From positions 69,891,407 through 69,955,406 of the forward strand of contig OX638372.1 in assembly GCA_951812925.1 (NCBI GenBank): a stretch of DNA of 64,000 nucleotides, read 5' to 3'. Below the pieces are notes generated by a model, which worked only from the letters and a program-made list of their open reading frames with translations, did no database searches and was not told where the DNA came from. Of the stretch, positions 34,601-49,600 are shown piece after piece. The DNA comes from Calliopum simillimum (lineage: Eukaryota; Arthropoda; Insecta; Diptera; Lauxaniidae). The stretch's first letter is position 1, and each line of letters begins with the position of its first letter. The translations under genes were made by a program, and so were the position numbers.

Positions 34601-37600
34601 TCTCGTTTAAGCAGAAGATAAATGAACTTAATGGTTCCCCTCAAACCAAGTCTGCATGGAGATTTGTAAACAGTTTAAAAGGTTCTTCAATTCCTTTTTC
34701 CAAATGGAATTCAGATAATAACCTATTGTATCTTCAACTTCTTAAAAATCATGTTCCATTAAACTCATCCTTTGTTTTTTCAAAATTACCCTTTTCCAAT
34801 ACGGACTCGGTTTTTTCTTATGATGATCTTTCTAATGTTTTACTTAATAAGAAACAATCATCTTCTGGAGGTTTAGACAGAATCACGTACTCTATGCTAA
34901 AAGCTCTCTCAGTTGATGCAAAAAAATCCCTCCTCAAAGCTTTCAATTGTAATTTTTCCAAATGCCTAATTGAAGATTCTTGGAGATTAATCAAAATTGT
35001 ACCTATTCCTAAAAAGTCTTGTGATCTTGATGACTACAGAAATTTTCGTCCTATTGCACTTATCTCTGTTCTAGTCAAAACTATAAATCTGATGGTTAAA
35101 GAAAAACTCACTTCCTTCATTCAAACTAATGATATTCTTCCTATGCGCACTTTTGCTTATCGAAAGCATTTTTCTTCTTCTATGTGCATTAATGAAATTC
35201 TTCACAGAGTTTCATATCTCAAATCTAATAAGTTTAATGTTGTTATGTGTACTATTGACATTAGTAAAGCATATGATTGCGTCAACATTTCTATCCTCTT
35301 AAAGATTCTTAAATCTTACAATATTGACACTAATATTACAAATTGGATAATTAATTTTCTACACAAAAGGACCCTATGTCTTGGTAATGAGAGAATTACT
35401 GTTGCTAATGGTCTTCCTCAAGGCAGCTGCCTTAGTCCCATACTATTCAATCTGTATACTGCTTCTCTTCACTCTATTGAAGACTCCAACACTCTCCTTT
35501 TTCAATTTGCAGATGACTTCGTCATCCTTTCTTTTGCGAAAAGTTTTGATCTTGCTGTCAAAAACCTCGCTATTAAAATTTCTAAATTTTATAGCTCTTG
35601 TAAGGCTAAAAATCTCTCCTTTAATATTGATAAAACTAAATCACTTTATTTTGCCAAAGGAAGCAGGAAACAAATAAAACTAATTTTCAATAATCATAAC
35701 ATTCAACAAGTTGCATCTTTCAAATTTCTAGGTAGGTACATCTCTGACAGTCTTTCTGTTTCTGAACATTATGCGAAGATTATTAAAGATTCTTACAAAG
35801 CCTCTAATCTTCTCAAGATGCTTTCCACCATCAAAGGTGGATTGAATCCCAAAATAAGTCTTGTATATTATAGAAGTTTTTTAAGAAGTAAAATTGAATA
35901 TGCTCGAACTTCATCAGCTCATGCTCCTCAATCCATCAATAAAAAAATTTGCACTTTTCAAAATTCTGCACTTAGGAGATGCCTTGGTCTGACTCCATCA
36001 ACTCCAGTTCAAATTATTTATGCTCTTGCTAATGAATTTCCTCCCCATCTGCGAGCCATTTTACTCACTGCCAAGGAAATTATCAAAATTTCACTCTTCA
36101 ACCCTTCGCTTTTTGAGCTTATTTCCGAAACTATAGCTAATTCCAGTTACAGTTTCGTCTTCCAAAAATTTCAATCAATTTTTTGCAATCTCGTCAAACC
36201 TTTTTCACCCACTGTGATCTCTAAAAAATCTAAGGTCTTAATTGATAAATTTCCTAACAAAAAACAGGACACTTCTAACGAAATTTTCAAAACTTTCTTT
36301 GCTGAAAAACTCCACACTTACATCTCTGAAAAATTTTCTGTTTTTGCGACTGATGCATCTATTTCTGGCAATCTGACTGGGGTTGCAGTCTTCAATATTA
36401 AGTGTAACCAATTTTTTCTCTTTAGAATTAAGTTCAAATTATCTTCCTTATCTGGTGAATTGTGTGCTATTAAAAAAGCTATCGAAATTGCAATTGAGGA
36501 TAATTTGGAAAATATCGCGATTTTTACTGACAGTTTGAATGCTTGCATTCTTCTTAAAAAAGACTATTCTGAAAATTTCCTTGTTTTTGAAATTATGAAT
36601 CTCATTGAAAACTCCTCTATTAAAAATATTCACTTTATCTGGGTTCCCAGCCATGTTGGTATCTCATTTAATGAGAATGTTGATTATATGGCTAAAGCTG
36701 CTGTTGACAATGGCGCTCCCCTTAGACTAAGACTATCTGCTAAATATGCTATATCTTCTATTGCTAATTCTTTATGGATTGAATGGAATGCTGATTTCAT
36801 TGATGTCTCTAGGACTAATGGAAAATTTTTTCACAGCATTTTCCCTAATATCTCAACTAAACCGTGGTATCATCGAGCTGTTCTTGATCCACAGGACTTA
36901 AAAGCTATAAACAGATTGCTTGCTGGACATGCCTATGACAAAAAATATCTTCATCTGATAAGGGCTATTGATTCAGATCTTTGTGACTGTTGTAATGTTG
37001 TTGAGGATTCGCAGCACTTGATTTTTGATTGCTCCAAGTTTAATAATATTTGATCTAAATTTAACTTTTTCTCTGATTTCTCCAATCTCTCTGATCTTCT
37101 ACGCACACAAGACTTGAACTTATACACTTATTTAATCAAATTCATTAAAGAAGCCAATATTCATGATTTAATTTAACTTTACTTTTTAATATTATTTTGT
37201 TTACTTTTAAACTTTTACGAAGCTTCTCCTTTTCTATAAATCCTATTCCTATTACTTGCATTGTTATTAAATTATTGGAATCATATCTTCGATACAACCT
37301 GTTATTTTGGATACACCCTGGTCTTTTGGATTTTAACCACTAATTCAAATTCCACCTGATATTTTGGATACTTCCTGATAAATTGGATACAACCTAATGT
37401 TTTGGATACAACCTGGCGATATGATCATTTATGTTCAGCCAACCTAAATCAACAATCAAAAAAAAAGAAAGCAAAAATTGAAGTTCTGTTACCGAAAATG
37501 GGGAACGAAATCATACTCTTCGGCAATACATAACCAAATAAATAGATTTTTTGTTTCTTTTAAATGGAATAAGCCCATAGATGGTAAAAGTAATGTCACA

Positions 37601-40600
37601 CACATTTAATAAAATCTTTGATTCTTTTTGCTGACTATCACGAATTTTTTGCTGATGCTGAGCTGATATCTTTTCTGCATTAAAGAAACCTTCACACATT
37701 TTATCGTCATGGTTTACCGTTCATGAGTTAGCACAACTTGAAATTTAACACAATTGTACAAACACTTCAAAAGAAACAGGCCTGGTAAGAGCTTTACGTT
37801 GGTAATTATGGTATACCACAGATTTCTAACGAAATTATCCAGCCAGTACTTCGAATTTCAAGCTAGAGGTACCAAAAATGGTGACCAAATGGAGTATAAA
37901 GCTGTGTTTATGATTGAGCGCATTCAAATCGCGCGATGCGACTAGAATTGCTCTATCGCAAAAAGCGTTTTCGCCAGAATCGCTAGTGACAGAGTGTTTA
38001 TGATCAAGCGGAATTGCAAGATATTGAATTCTTATTGTACATATTGAACATTGGAAATTCCACGATTACCCCCAAAAGTCTAAACGATGTCATAAAAAGA
38101 GCTGCAAAGTTAAATATTTTGAAGGTCATTAAGAGGTTGCTCATGGCCGTTTTATGCAAAATTTCTTCTTGATGCGGTTTTTATTTTCTTTCGACCTCAA
38201 AAATGCTTGGAATAAAACTTGCGATATATCAATTTTTTCGTCTTGAATCAATGCATGTTTATAAAAAAATAGTACCTCGAACATTTAAATATTTATTGTG
38301 TTTTTAAATAAAATATCCACAAGAAACGTATTTTCGAAATTCATCCTTCTGCAAAACTCTAAAACTTCATTTTGGATAAAACTTGTTGTTCCAAGGTTAC
38401 CATGAAATCACGCAAGAAAGAATTTTTTAGAACATCTGAGCCCATTATAACATGTTTTTATGGATATTTTTTAAAAACTAGGTTATAAAGTGCTATTGTG
38501 TTCCACAAAAATATTCTGCAGAAAATATCACTAGGGGTCACCAAAAACAAGAAAGGCTTAAATCCTTAGAATAATCCCTAAAAGATCGGATACAAATATT
38601 TATTTCAAATAAAAGTTGAGCGATTCGCTACTATGGTTCCAAAACTTTTGGTTGTAAATAAATTTTCATCGCTCTAAATCGCTTTTCGTTAAATGGGCCG
38701 TTTGAAATGAAAATGGGGCAAGTCCACTTTTTGTTATTCCGAGATATTTAAAGGTTTGCATTTTAGTTAATTTAAAAATATTGGAAAGCATTAGTGGACA
38801 TTATTTTATGTATAACGGCTGAGATTCTCATAAGTCTGACTACAAGTATCAAGAAAGTGGATGCTGTCTGGATCTGCGGTGGTCTATGTTTTTAAGCCCC
38901 TACTCCGGTCCAGCCTAAACATCGTTTTCAGTTTTTATAGCAATGATGGATCGGGACCTTATTACGAATGTGATCTTGGTTTTTTTCTATTACGTCAAGA
39001 TCCTGAATTATCCTTGCACAAAGTGAAAAGAATCACTGTTTTGAGGTCTACTACGGATAGTAAAAATTACCCTTAACAAGCCGTACTTTAACTATTTTTC
39101 AATTGCATTAATACATCCCAAGTTATAAGCCTTTAAAAAAAGGATATCTCGCAATAACATACAAAGGCTATTTCCGGACCAAAAAATTATAAACTTTAAA
39201 TTTTATTATTCTTACCAATAACAATATTTTATTGTAAAAATTTCAAGCTTTGCAGAACAAGATCATATGACAAATGACAGTTCTGTTCTAGATTTAGTGA
39301 ATAAACCCACAAATGACTAAGCAAAAAATAAAATTTTATGAAAATTCGGACGAAATTAACGTTAAGTACAAAAATAAATTGATTAAAAAGTTAGCAATTC
39401 GATGAAAAATCATTGGGAGTTACTAAGAGATTCTTTATGAAAAACACCTCTTTCTAACCGAAATTTTGATTTGAACTTTTTGTATGGGGTGATGAACCAA
39501 TTCAGCAAAACGGTTAGCACCACTGAATTCCTTTTACGTAAACTAGGTAAGAATGACCTATCTCCTGCAAGACCAAAAAAAAAAAAAGGTCCCAAAAACT
39601 AGTACAGTGTTATAAAGGGATAATATTTCAGTTGCATCAGACTTTTTGAAGTGAATTTTTTTTAGCCACTTATGGCGTAAAATGTTAAGACTACGCCACA
39701 CATTTTTCGTTACATTCCGCTATATTTCGCAAGTTTGGTAGATAGGTGCCGAACGTAAACACGGAACAAAAAATTAGTGTCACACCTATTTTTCCATAAA
39801 TATTTTATGTCTCCCAAACTATACAAGCCCTTTTGATGAAATGTGGTAGGAAATGCCGACGCGATACAATATTAAAAAAAATTAGCATAATCGGATGAGT
39901 GGCTACGCTTACTTTTTCACATATAGACACTTTTAAATGTGATATAACTAGTATCTCGCAAACAATTCAAGCTATTTTGATGTAATTTGCTAAAAAACGC
40001 CAATCATGAGTAAAATAAGCTGGTCGGAATACGGATATAATCAGATAAGTGCCCCTAGCAATCCATACAAGTTATTTTGATGAAATTTGGTAGATAAATA
40101 CCGAACAGGAATAACAGACTTATTTGTTTCCTAAAAATTGAAAAAAAAAAATAATAATTTTTAAACTTTTCCAAAAATTTCACACGTATTTCTTGGACGA
40201 TTCTAAGCATTTTATGCCTAGTAAAATTTTTTCGTAAGATGCTTACCTCTTGAGTAAAAAAGAGTTTTGCCTGCCACTGGCGCTCAAAAGCCAAAAACTC
40301 TCCTGTAGCGACCGAATCCCATCTGGAGTCATCATTTTAAAGCTTATAAATTATGCTTTTATTAAAAGTACTTTTAAGAAAAATTTAAGGGGAGTTTTTT
40401 TAAAAAAAATGCAATAGTATTTTTAAATTTAAAAAATATTGGTAAACATTTTTTTTTTTTAAGTAATATTTGTTATAAAAAGAACATTTAAAAAGTAATA
40501 GTATAAGTTTCTTACAATTTAAATTTACAAAGATTTGTATGAGCTATAAATTTTTCAAAATACACCATTTTTATGAAAATCACAAAAACCGCCAACTTCA

Positions 40601-43600
40601 ACACCCTGTATCTTAACAACAAATGGTACTAGGACTAAATCTTCCCGGATTATTAATCTTGCACACCGGTACTACCATATTGCCAAATTTGAGCGAAATC
40701 GGGGACAAAAACATTTTCAGCTGGTACACTTGACATGTTTTGCTTCATATGCACTTTAGCTATCTGCGTCAAGTAGTTTCAGAGATATGATGAATTAGTT
40801 TTTTGGGGGGCGTGTTACCGCTCACTTTTTGATGTAGCATTTTCTAATATAAGTTACTGTGAAAGTTTCATTAAAATCGGTCTGTTAGTTTCTGAGTCTA
40901 CAAGGAACAAATGTACAAACAAAATGTCTTTTTTATATAGTAGATAAACTAGTAGATCACACATTTTTAAATAATGGAGGTCAAATTATTTTTATTTCTG
41001 CACATTGTAAAGAAATGTATCAAAATCGGAGCTATTTTGCCGGATTTCGAAGTAAAATGCTAACGTTACTCTACTATAATGTGGACTTGCACCACTTTCA
41101 AAATTAACAAATTTATAAAAACGTTAATAGCTAAAACTTCTACACCACATATATAGGGTATCTAAACTTTTCTAACCGTAATTTTTTTTACAGATAAAAA
41201 TATCATATTAAGTATTATCTCAATTTTTTTTAAAAATAGACTTGCCCCCCCCCATTTTCATTTTAAACTGCTCGAATCGCTGTATTATAAACACTTCCAT
41301 ATGTACTCGTGTATTACTTGTCGCGATTCGCATCGCATCGCGCGACATGGACAACCACTATTCCTTATAAAGTTAGTAGCTTGAGTTATCAATTTATACC
41401 TTGGACGTATCGATAAGTTGATTAAATTTAAGATAAAACGAGAAAATAACCTTTGTTAAAACAAAAAAAAAATCGTGTAAATGCCTCGAAAACCTCGTAA
41501 ACTCGAAATAGTTGTTAAAATCAATACGAACTTTGACAGTTTCACGAGTTTACGAGGTTTTCGAGGCTCTTAGACGTTTTCAGGAATACCTTAAATATTT
41601 TACAATATTTATGTTTTGGGAACTAATATGGAAGATTTAAATTTTTTGTATATCAAATTCATAAATTGATATCAACACTAAAAAATCCATTCAAGGGTTT
41701 CCATTTTAATTTATATTTAGAAAAGCATTATCTGCAACTTCCAGTGGGTTTATCTTAGAAACTAAACCCAAGCGACACTTTTTGATTTTTTTTACCCCTA
41801 GGACGATATTTTTTCTAAAAAAAATAAATTAATAAAAATTCATTTAGACATCTTCGCTAATCTAAACTTGTTAAAAAAATTTTGTTGTAATTTATTTTTG
41901 AAATTTACGAGGTAATATTTAAGATTTATAGCGTTGATGCAAGGAATCATGGAGATAGTCCTCATAGCCCTAACCATACCTCAGAACATATGGCCGAAGA
42001 CATAAAAGAACTGATGCGATCAGAAAAAATTTCGAAAGCTTCAGTAATTGGTCACAGTATGGGTGGCAGAGCAATGATGTATTTTGCTCTTAAGTATGTA
42101 TGTATGTACTTTTTCATTTTTATCAAAGATTTCATAAAAAAAAAAAAATATTCTAGCCACATCTTGTGGAACGTACAGTTATTGTTGACATATCACCGCT
42201 GTCAGTACCAAAAAATTTTGATTATATGGAGCGGATATTTCTTGCAATGAAAAATACTTCAGTGCCATCTAATGTTTCCATGGCCGAAGGAAGGGTCATA
42301 GCAGAAAAACAAGTCAAAGAAGCTGTAGAGGATAAGGAAACTGTGGATTTTATCATGCTTAATTTACGAAAGTTGGAGTCTGGCGAGTAAGTAATTATAC
42401 TGAAATTTAACAAAATTTTATATGAACTTGGTAAATGGAAGAAGTGACAAAAGTAAAAAACAGAAAAGCCTTAACTTTGTATGTCTTTATACCTACAAAG
42501 CTACAAAAAAATTTATAAGTGTACGTTTTTTTTTTTTTTCAATGACAATTGCATAGATACGTTATTAATTATTTTTATAATGAACTCGCTGGCCCGGAAG
42601 CAACTTTGTTCGCCCGTTCCCGATGCCCTTTACATATGTCTAGTCCCATCCATCTCCGCCGTTCTTATCTTTCAACCCGTCCGGTTTTTCAAGGTGAATA
42701 GAATATATATTTATGTACCAATTTTTATAATGATAGCTACTATAGGCGTAGAAATATAGCATTTTGAGTATTTTTACTTTACGGGGGGTGCAAATCCCTT
42801 TCATTCAATCCCTCTTAAGCTTTGCATGCTGAATAGTAGACGCAATAAACATCCATGTACCAACCCCCGTCACCCTCAGCGGCATCTCACCCCCTTACGA
42901 ACCTTCTACAGACCATAACAAACAATTTAAAAAAAAATTATGTAATCGGCCGTGTAGTTTCCGCGTCCATAAGGGGCTGTCCATAAACTCCGTAGCGCTA
43001 AAATTCACTATATTGGACCCCCCTCTATGTGACGGAGCGTCATGGAGTTTAAAAAATTTTTTTTCACCAACATATTTTAAACTTAAAAATACTTTTGAAT
43101 TTTTTTTAAAAAACCCCCCATATATTTTGTTTAAAAGTACTTTAAATTTAAGCACAATTTATAAGCTTTAAAATGATGTCTGACTCAAGATGGGATTCGG
43201 TCGCTTGATGAGTTTTTCGCTTTTGACCGCCCGCGGCAGGCAAAAATTTCACACGTATTTCTTGGACAATTTTAAGCATTTTATGCCTAGGGAACTTTTT
43301 TCGTAAGATGCCTTTCTGTTGAGTAAACAGAGTTTTGCCTGCCGCGGTCATTCAAAAGCCAAAAACTCTCACCCCTTACAGCAGGGCTATCTCTGGATAT
43401 ATGAGTGGCTCAAAATCACCAAAATGGGAATCACCAAATGGCAATTATCATGGCAAGTAGTTTATATTAGTTGTTAATCTGTGCTTAAACAACGCTTTAA
43501 TGGAGCAAGAACAGAATTCATTACTAGAACCCACATTACTTATGTGAAAATTCTAGAAATGTTTTCAGACGTAGAAAATGTTGAGTTTGATATCAAAAGC

Positions 43601-46600
43601 ATAATCTTTGAAAAAATTACATAAAAATCTGTAAAAACATCTAAATCTAATTTATGCAAAAAATTAATAAAGCGTGCTTGATCAAGTTCTTGGTTTGTAG
43701 GTAAATTCGAGTGAAGATTCCATATGGTTATGGATGAAACGTATCGAAAATTAACCTACCAATTTTTTGGTTTTTTTTGCCAATGCGCTTTTGCCTTGTT
43801 TTTTGTAATGTTGGTGTTTTTTACTCAAAAACATGGAACAGTAAGCTCACACCACAATACCACTTGACACGTGATTTGTTGGTAGCTAGTTAAGTAAAAA
43901 AAAGTTGTTTGTGTGGGCCCGGGCTTCTTTCAAGTGCCGGGCGAGCCTCAAAAAATAGGCACGTGCCCATTTCTACACTCTATAATATATTTGTACGCTT
44001 CCAATAACTTTATCAAAAAATTTACTTCTTAACCACTAAGGTTTGCTGCGCGTGCGTTTTCCATCGTTTTTGTTATCTCGTTTTCCCAACCACAAACAAA
44101 CATAAACAAAAACATAAGTTTTCACAAAGTCTACAAATTAAGCCGTGTGCCACCATATGTTTCTCTTGTTCATTGTTTTAGTTAACACTGTGAATATGAA
44201 ACATTAGTTTAACTGTCGTCATTATTTTAGTTAACTTATTAGTTTACTAATGATTGTGAATTCGGACGTCCAGTTGGGTTGGGAATTTCGAGATATTTTC
44301 GATTTTTTCAACAGTAGTTTCAATGTCTGGGAAACTTTCCATTTTCCGGAAAATGGGAAAAAATTGTTTTGTATCGCTAACTTAATTTTTTGCAGCCAGA
44401 CGAGCCTACAGGAATAGTTAGCTATTAAATCTTTTGACACAGGATTTTTTTTTTTAAATATTTTATTAGCATTTAATTTTGAAATTTTTTTTAGTTCTGG
44501 TATAACCGCTCTGCTTACTTAATGGACGTTAAATTCGGGCCTAAGAAACTTAAAACTAAGCATTACCGACTAAAGCCTAAGTCTTATTTTTCTTTATTGT
44601 TATTTGTTGCTTAAAAAATTAACTTAGCTAATGAGAATTTTTTTATTTTAGATTTGTATGGCGCCCAAATGTTTCTAGCCTACACGAAAATTTTCAGCAC
44701 TTTCGAAGATTTATGAGAGATATAGATAACTTAAACTCTCATCATGGACCCGTATTATTTATATGTGGAAACCAATCACCATATGTTGAGTAAGTTTTTT
44801 TTTTCACTTGCATTTTTTCCGCTTGCATCACTTTTAATATGGGGTGATTCATTTATAGGTATTCCTTCAAAAATAAAAAACTTATTTTATCGGGTAACCT
44901 TTTTTATTATACAAAATAAGTGGCATTTGGCAAAAATGTTGGGACCTTACGTAGTCCCAAAGTAAAAAGTCTAGAGGTGTGATGAATTATTATATCAATA
45001 AAGGCTTGGTTTCACGAGCTGTGTGACAAGTAGCGTCGTCTTATGGAAACTAATTGTCTTGTACCGACTGTTTTTTTTCACAGTTCTCAGCATCGCGTCT
45101 TTACAGACTTTTATAAAATTATTAACGAAATTTTCAGACTGAATGAAATAGTATTTTCTTTTTAACCTTTAATAAGGTTATGAACATTACACGCGCCTTA
45201 AAAAAAAAAAAAAACACGTGTAACGGATCCAACGTTAAGGCAAGCTCGAACGACTACACCCGAGAGGGCACGTCTGTACTCATCCACGGACAAAACGAAG
45301 GACCAACGCTTAATTGTCAAAACGAGCAAAGTGGATGCAAAAAGCTAGCGACTTCTGTCAAAATCAACCAATCAAATCGCCTTGTAGCAACTGTCAAAAT
45401 CAAAAATAGCAAAATTGTTATTTTGCTAGTTAAAAAAGAAGAACAAGAAACGTGTCAGTTACTGACGTTACCTTATCAATTGTATCATGATCATGGTCCG
45501 ATAACACTGTGCAACACAAAAATTTGAATTTGATCTTGATAATTTTTTTTTTTTGACTATTTCAGGGTTGATAATTCCGAATCTCGCACCCGTTTTTTCC
45601 TATCACGTCTGAGATTCGAGTTATCCTTGATTTAAAGTGCAGAAAACGCTATTTTCAGACATCTGGCGTACCTCCAGGAAATAGTGTAATTAACTTTCGT
45701 CAGCGGCATTGAAAAGCCTTAGGCATAGAAACGAAATTTCGTTTCGTTTCTAGCCAAGATACGAAACTGAAATTTTATTTGACATTGCGAACATATATTA
45801 TTTTTAGTTACTTTTTCAATAGTGATGCCAAGTTGCGATTTCGATATCTAACTAATGTCAAATACTTTCCTCTATTTTAATGTGCGCAATTAACATTAGT
45901 TAAACAGAGACAACTATGTTACTGCATAAGCAATTGTAAATTAGTATATAATTCTTCATTTTAATGTGTTTAAACGCAAAAATGCCAAATAAAATCTGAC
46001 CTGCGTATTATGACCAGTTATTTAGTTCAACCCTTTTTGGAGGTAGCAGTTGTTTTACTAATTTCGTCCTGCTCACAAATTTTCACATTTCACATTTTTA
46101 TTCTACATTTTACAAATTTCGCTAAAGTAAATTTTAACCGAAAAAAAAATCGTTTCAAAATCTAGACAGTCAAACTAAAAACTGAAAAGGAAACTGCCAG
46201 CTTTGGTTTCTAATGGCATTGCGAATTTTATGATAGAAACCAATTTAGAAACGAAACGAACATTCGTTTCTTTTCAGAATAGGGGCCTTAATCTTTTGCT
46301 TTAAACCATAACTTAAACTTTTCTAATTGGATCATTATTTTCCGAGATATCACCCAAGCAAGAATTCGTGGGGACTGAAAATTTTCGATTTTTATTGTAA
46401 AACTTTCGAAAGCCGAGTGGCGTTTTAAAAAATTTCAATACGGCGACGTTGTAACATGCCTCAAAAGAGGCGTAAAGTAAATTTTTTCAATATTTTCGTA
46501 TAATTTTACGTATAATTAATAGCGCACTTCATCGCCCGATTTCACATTCATGTTTGAGTGTTTAAAACGTTACCAAAAGTTGAACAGGTTCGAAACATAT

Positions 46601-49600
46601 ATCTGATTAATGTACACAGCATTTCATTTTGCAAACTTTATGTTATCTTCTGAACGCTGCCATGGTAACGGTAATGTTGCCAGACTTTTAAAAAAAGTCA
46701 CTTTCGTGAACAAAAAATGTTTTTGCTTGCCAATTTTCCCAAAATTTTTGTAAAGAATTTAAGATAAGGTTAAAAACTTTCAAACGTAGTATTTAAAATA
46801 GAAATCGGTTGAATTTTACGCGAGATTAGACAGTTTTTATATACTCTGTGATACAAAAAATAACCAAAAATCATATCTGCACAATAAAAAAATATTCTTA
46901 TATCTCTCTCTATAACTCTTATATCTTGCGTAAATTCCAACCGATTTCTTTTTCAAAGACCACCTTTGAAAGCTTTTAACTTTTTTTTTAAGTTCCCTTC
47001 TAAAATTTTTGGAAAATTTGTAAGCGAAAATATCAAAAGGTCGCTTCAAAATAAAAATTTCAAAAAATTCGGGTTTTTGTTTAACGAAAATCGGCTTCTA
47101 GCGCACAAACTGTTAGCTGTGGAAAGATGACTATCAGGAACAAAATATAGTAAAATATGTTTCCTACACTTTTTGGGATATAATAGTACACATTTTTTAC
47201 TGTATTTAGGGCAGTGGTCGGCAAGCCATAGCACAATTGTGCACTCAAAAGTCTACCTAGCTCTCTCTATCCTTTTCTTTTTTCTATCTATCTTCTCTCA
47301 AACATAAATTCTCACTCATTAACTTGCCGACCACTGATTTAGGGTATACAGTCGCTCATACTCAAAAAAAAGCCGTATTTGACAAAAATTTAAAAAAAAT
47401 TCAAACTCTCAGGCTAAAATTCGCAAGGGAACTACAAACCGATTTTGACATTATTGGTCCTGAAAGTTGCACTGTTTATCGTCGTTTAACGTAAGATAAT
47501 TCACATAAAAAAATCTTAAGTTGTGGATGCAAAATACACTGTGAAACAAAAAAACCCAAAATCATAACTTTACAAAAAATACCAAGTATGTAAAAACTGT
47601 CATATCTCGCGGAAATTTCGATCGATTCCTACTTTGAAGACCATGTTTGAAAGCTCTTGACTTCTTCATTAGTTTCTTGTCATAATTTTGGGTATGTTTC
47701 AAAATAAAAACATAAAAAGGTCGCTTTTTCATGATACACAATTGTTTTTAACAAATGGCGCCCTTTAGCGGACAGACGTTTACCTTTGGAATAAGGATTT
47801 GCAAGCAAAACTATAGCAAAGCAGATTTCCTACCTTTATTGGGATCCAAAGGTTTTGTGCGTCTCTTGTGTTTTGAGTTATGGCAAAATAACCGTTTTTT
47901 GAATCAAAAAATTTTAACTTCTTCAGGGACTTCCATAGGGCAAACTATACTGTAGAGCTATGAGAAAAACACAACAAATGTAGAAAATTAATCCCTTTCA
48001 AAGGCTAGGGTAGAATTACTACCAATAGCTTAGTGGTTTTAGAGATGGGTTAAAAGAACTGTAAGAAAACACAGATTTTTGTCGCTAAGACCTTCATTCA
48101 AGACCCGGGCGGGCCATCTTTTCGGAGGTTTTGATCAAAACAAAGTATGCAGACTTTGGATTTGTAAAATATTGGTGTCATATGAAAGGTATTTTGACAG
48201 CCTATAAAAATGTTTTGAACATATTTTCAATTGGATTCATAGTTTTCGAGATATGAGCTTTTTGAAATTTTGTGAAATTTTTCAATTACAAGAACAAATA
48301 AATCAACAACAAAAACAACAACACTCTCCTATTGCGATCGGGTCTACGTCCCGGAGAGACCCTCCCTTTGGGAGGCCAGGAATCGCAACTCCAACGACAA
48401 CAAAAGGTTCGTACTTTGGAATTCAATTTTATCCTTTTTATTTATGGGGCAAGTCCTCCTGGCCAACTTGCTCCGTATCGTACTAGTTAGAGCCGGAATC
48501 GAGCCGTATCCGGGACCCAGAATTTGGACCTGCTCTATATGCGGGCGGCAAGTTTGCAAAGGGTCCGCGTCTGTCCGCTGCAATAGTTGCCTTAAATGGT
48601 GCCACTTTAACCAGTGTTCCGGACTGCCTAGTCTTCAAGGTTACACAGCTACCTGGCTGGGTAGTTGCTGTACAACAGCTAGCAGCCCACCCGTTCAAGT
48701 TCCGCAGTCCGTCCGCGCCCCCCTTCCCCTGTCCAAGCTCCGCTTACTACGCGAGTCGCCTTCAGTCCTGCAGTGGAATTGCAATGGCCTGAAGAATAAA
48801 ATTATAGACATAACGGACTACATGACTCGCAACGGTATCCTGGTTGCGCCAATCCAGGAGACGAAACACCCGAGCTCATGCGACCTTACAACTCACGGAG
48901 GATATAGCATAGTTAGACGTGATAGACCAAACAGAGGCGGAGGCGGTCTAGCCTTCGTCCTTAAAAATTGTGTCTCTTATAGACCAATCACCATCCCCCA
49001 CCCCGAATGACCATCTGGAGTGTATGGCAATTGCCCTTAAGGTAGGGGATGAGGAAATCCGTCTGACTTATGTCTACATTCCCCCTGTGAATAGTGTTGG
49101 GTACAGCTACCACCCCTGCATTGACCACTTGCTTCAATTTGATAATCATCTGGTCCTTGGTGATTTCAATGCTTTGGTATTCGTCTCTTGGCAACGACAC
49201 CCGCGGTACTAATATCGTCAACCAAATTGAGTCTGTGGGCTTTATTACGCTCAATGACGATACCCCAACCAGGGTTACTGCGGCGTGCAGTAGTTCCCCT
49301 GATATCACGCTAGTTATCACGCTAGTTAGTGCAGATCTGGTTGACTCCACTGATTGGCAAGCGACCACAGCGCTCAGTTCGGATCATATCCCTATAATCA
49401 TAACGATACACGAGCCATGCGGCTTTGTAGAGGCTGAGAAACGAACATTCGCAGAGTATGTTGACGATAAAATTACACGTCTTCCCCTACCACCTGATTC
49501 CGCAACTGGCGAGCGAAAACTGCGTGATATGCTCCTCACGGCTACCAAAAAATTTATCCCTGCAGGCAGAATCCCTAGGATTAAGCCTGAGTACCCTACT

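Larger units (their letters stand above)
31830..37472 (+). mobile_element. I-clade non-LTR retrotransposon, nearly full length
   Basis: A 5' UTR of uncertain start (an A-rich tract lies at 31895-31915) is followed by ORF1 and ORF2 and a 3' region of about 300 bp. In that region a GGATAC/CCTG word repeats (GGATACACCCTG, GGATACTTCCTG, GGATACAACC) before a poly-A-like tract at about 37458. ORF1 has zinc knuckles; ORF2 has endonuclease, reverse transcriptase and RNase H. The RNase H places it near I/LOA/R1-type elements rather than plain jockey. No convincing target duplication was found. It lies in the sense direction in intron 1. Confidence 0.8.

Noticed and set aside
45180..45527. 115-codon + strand frame in intron 4
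   Set aside because: It starts in a poly-A tract, shows no domain or splice context, and lies between exons 4 and 5 of the host gene.
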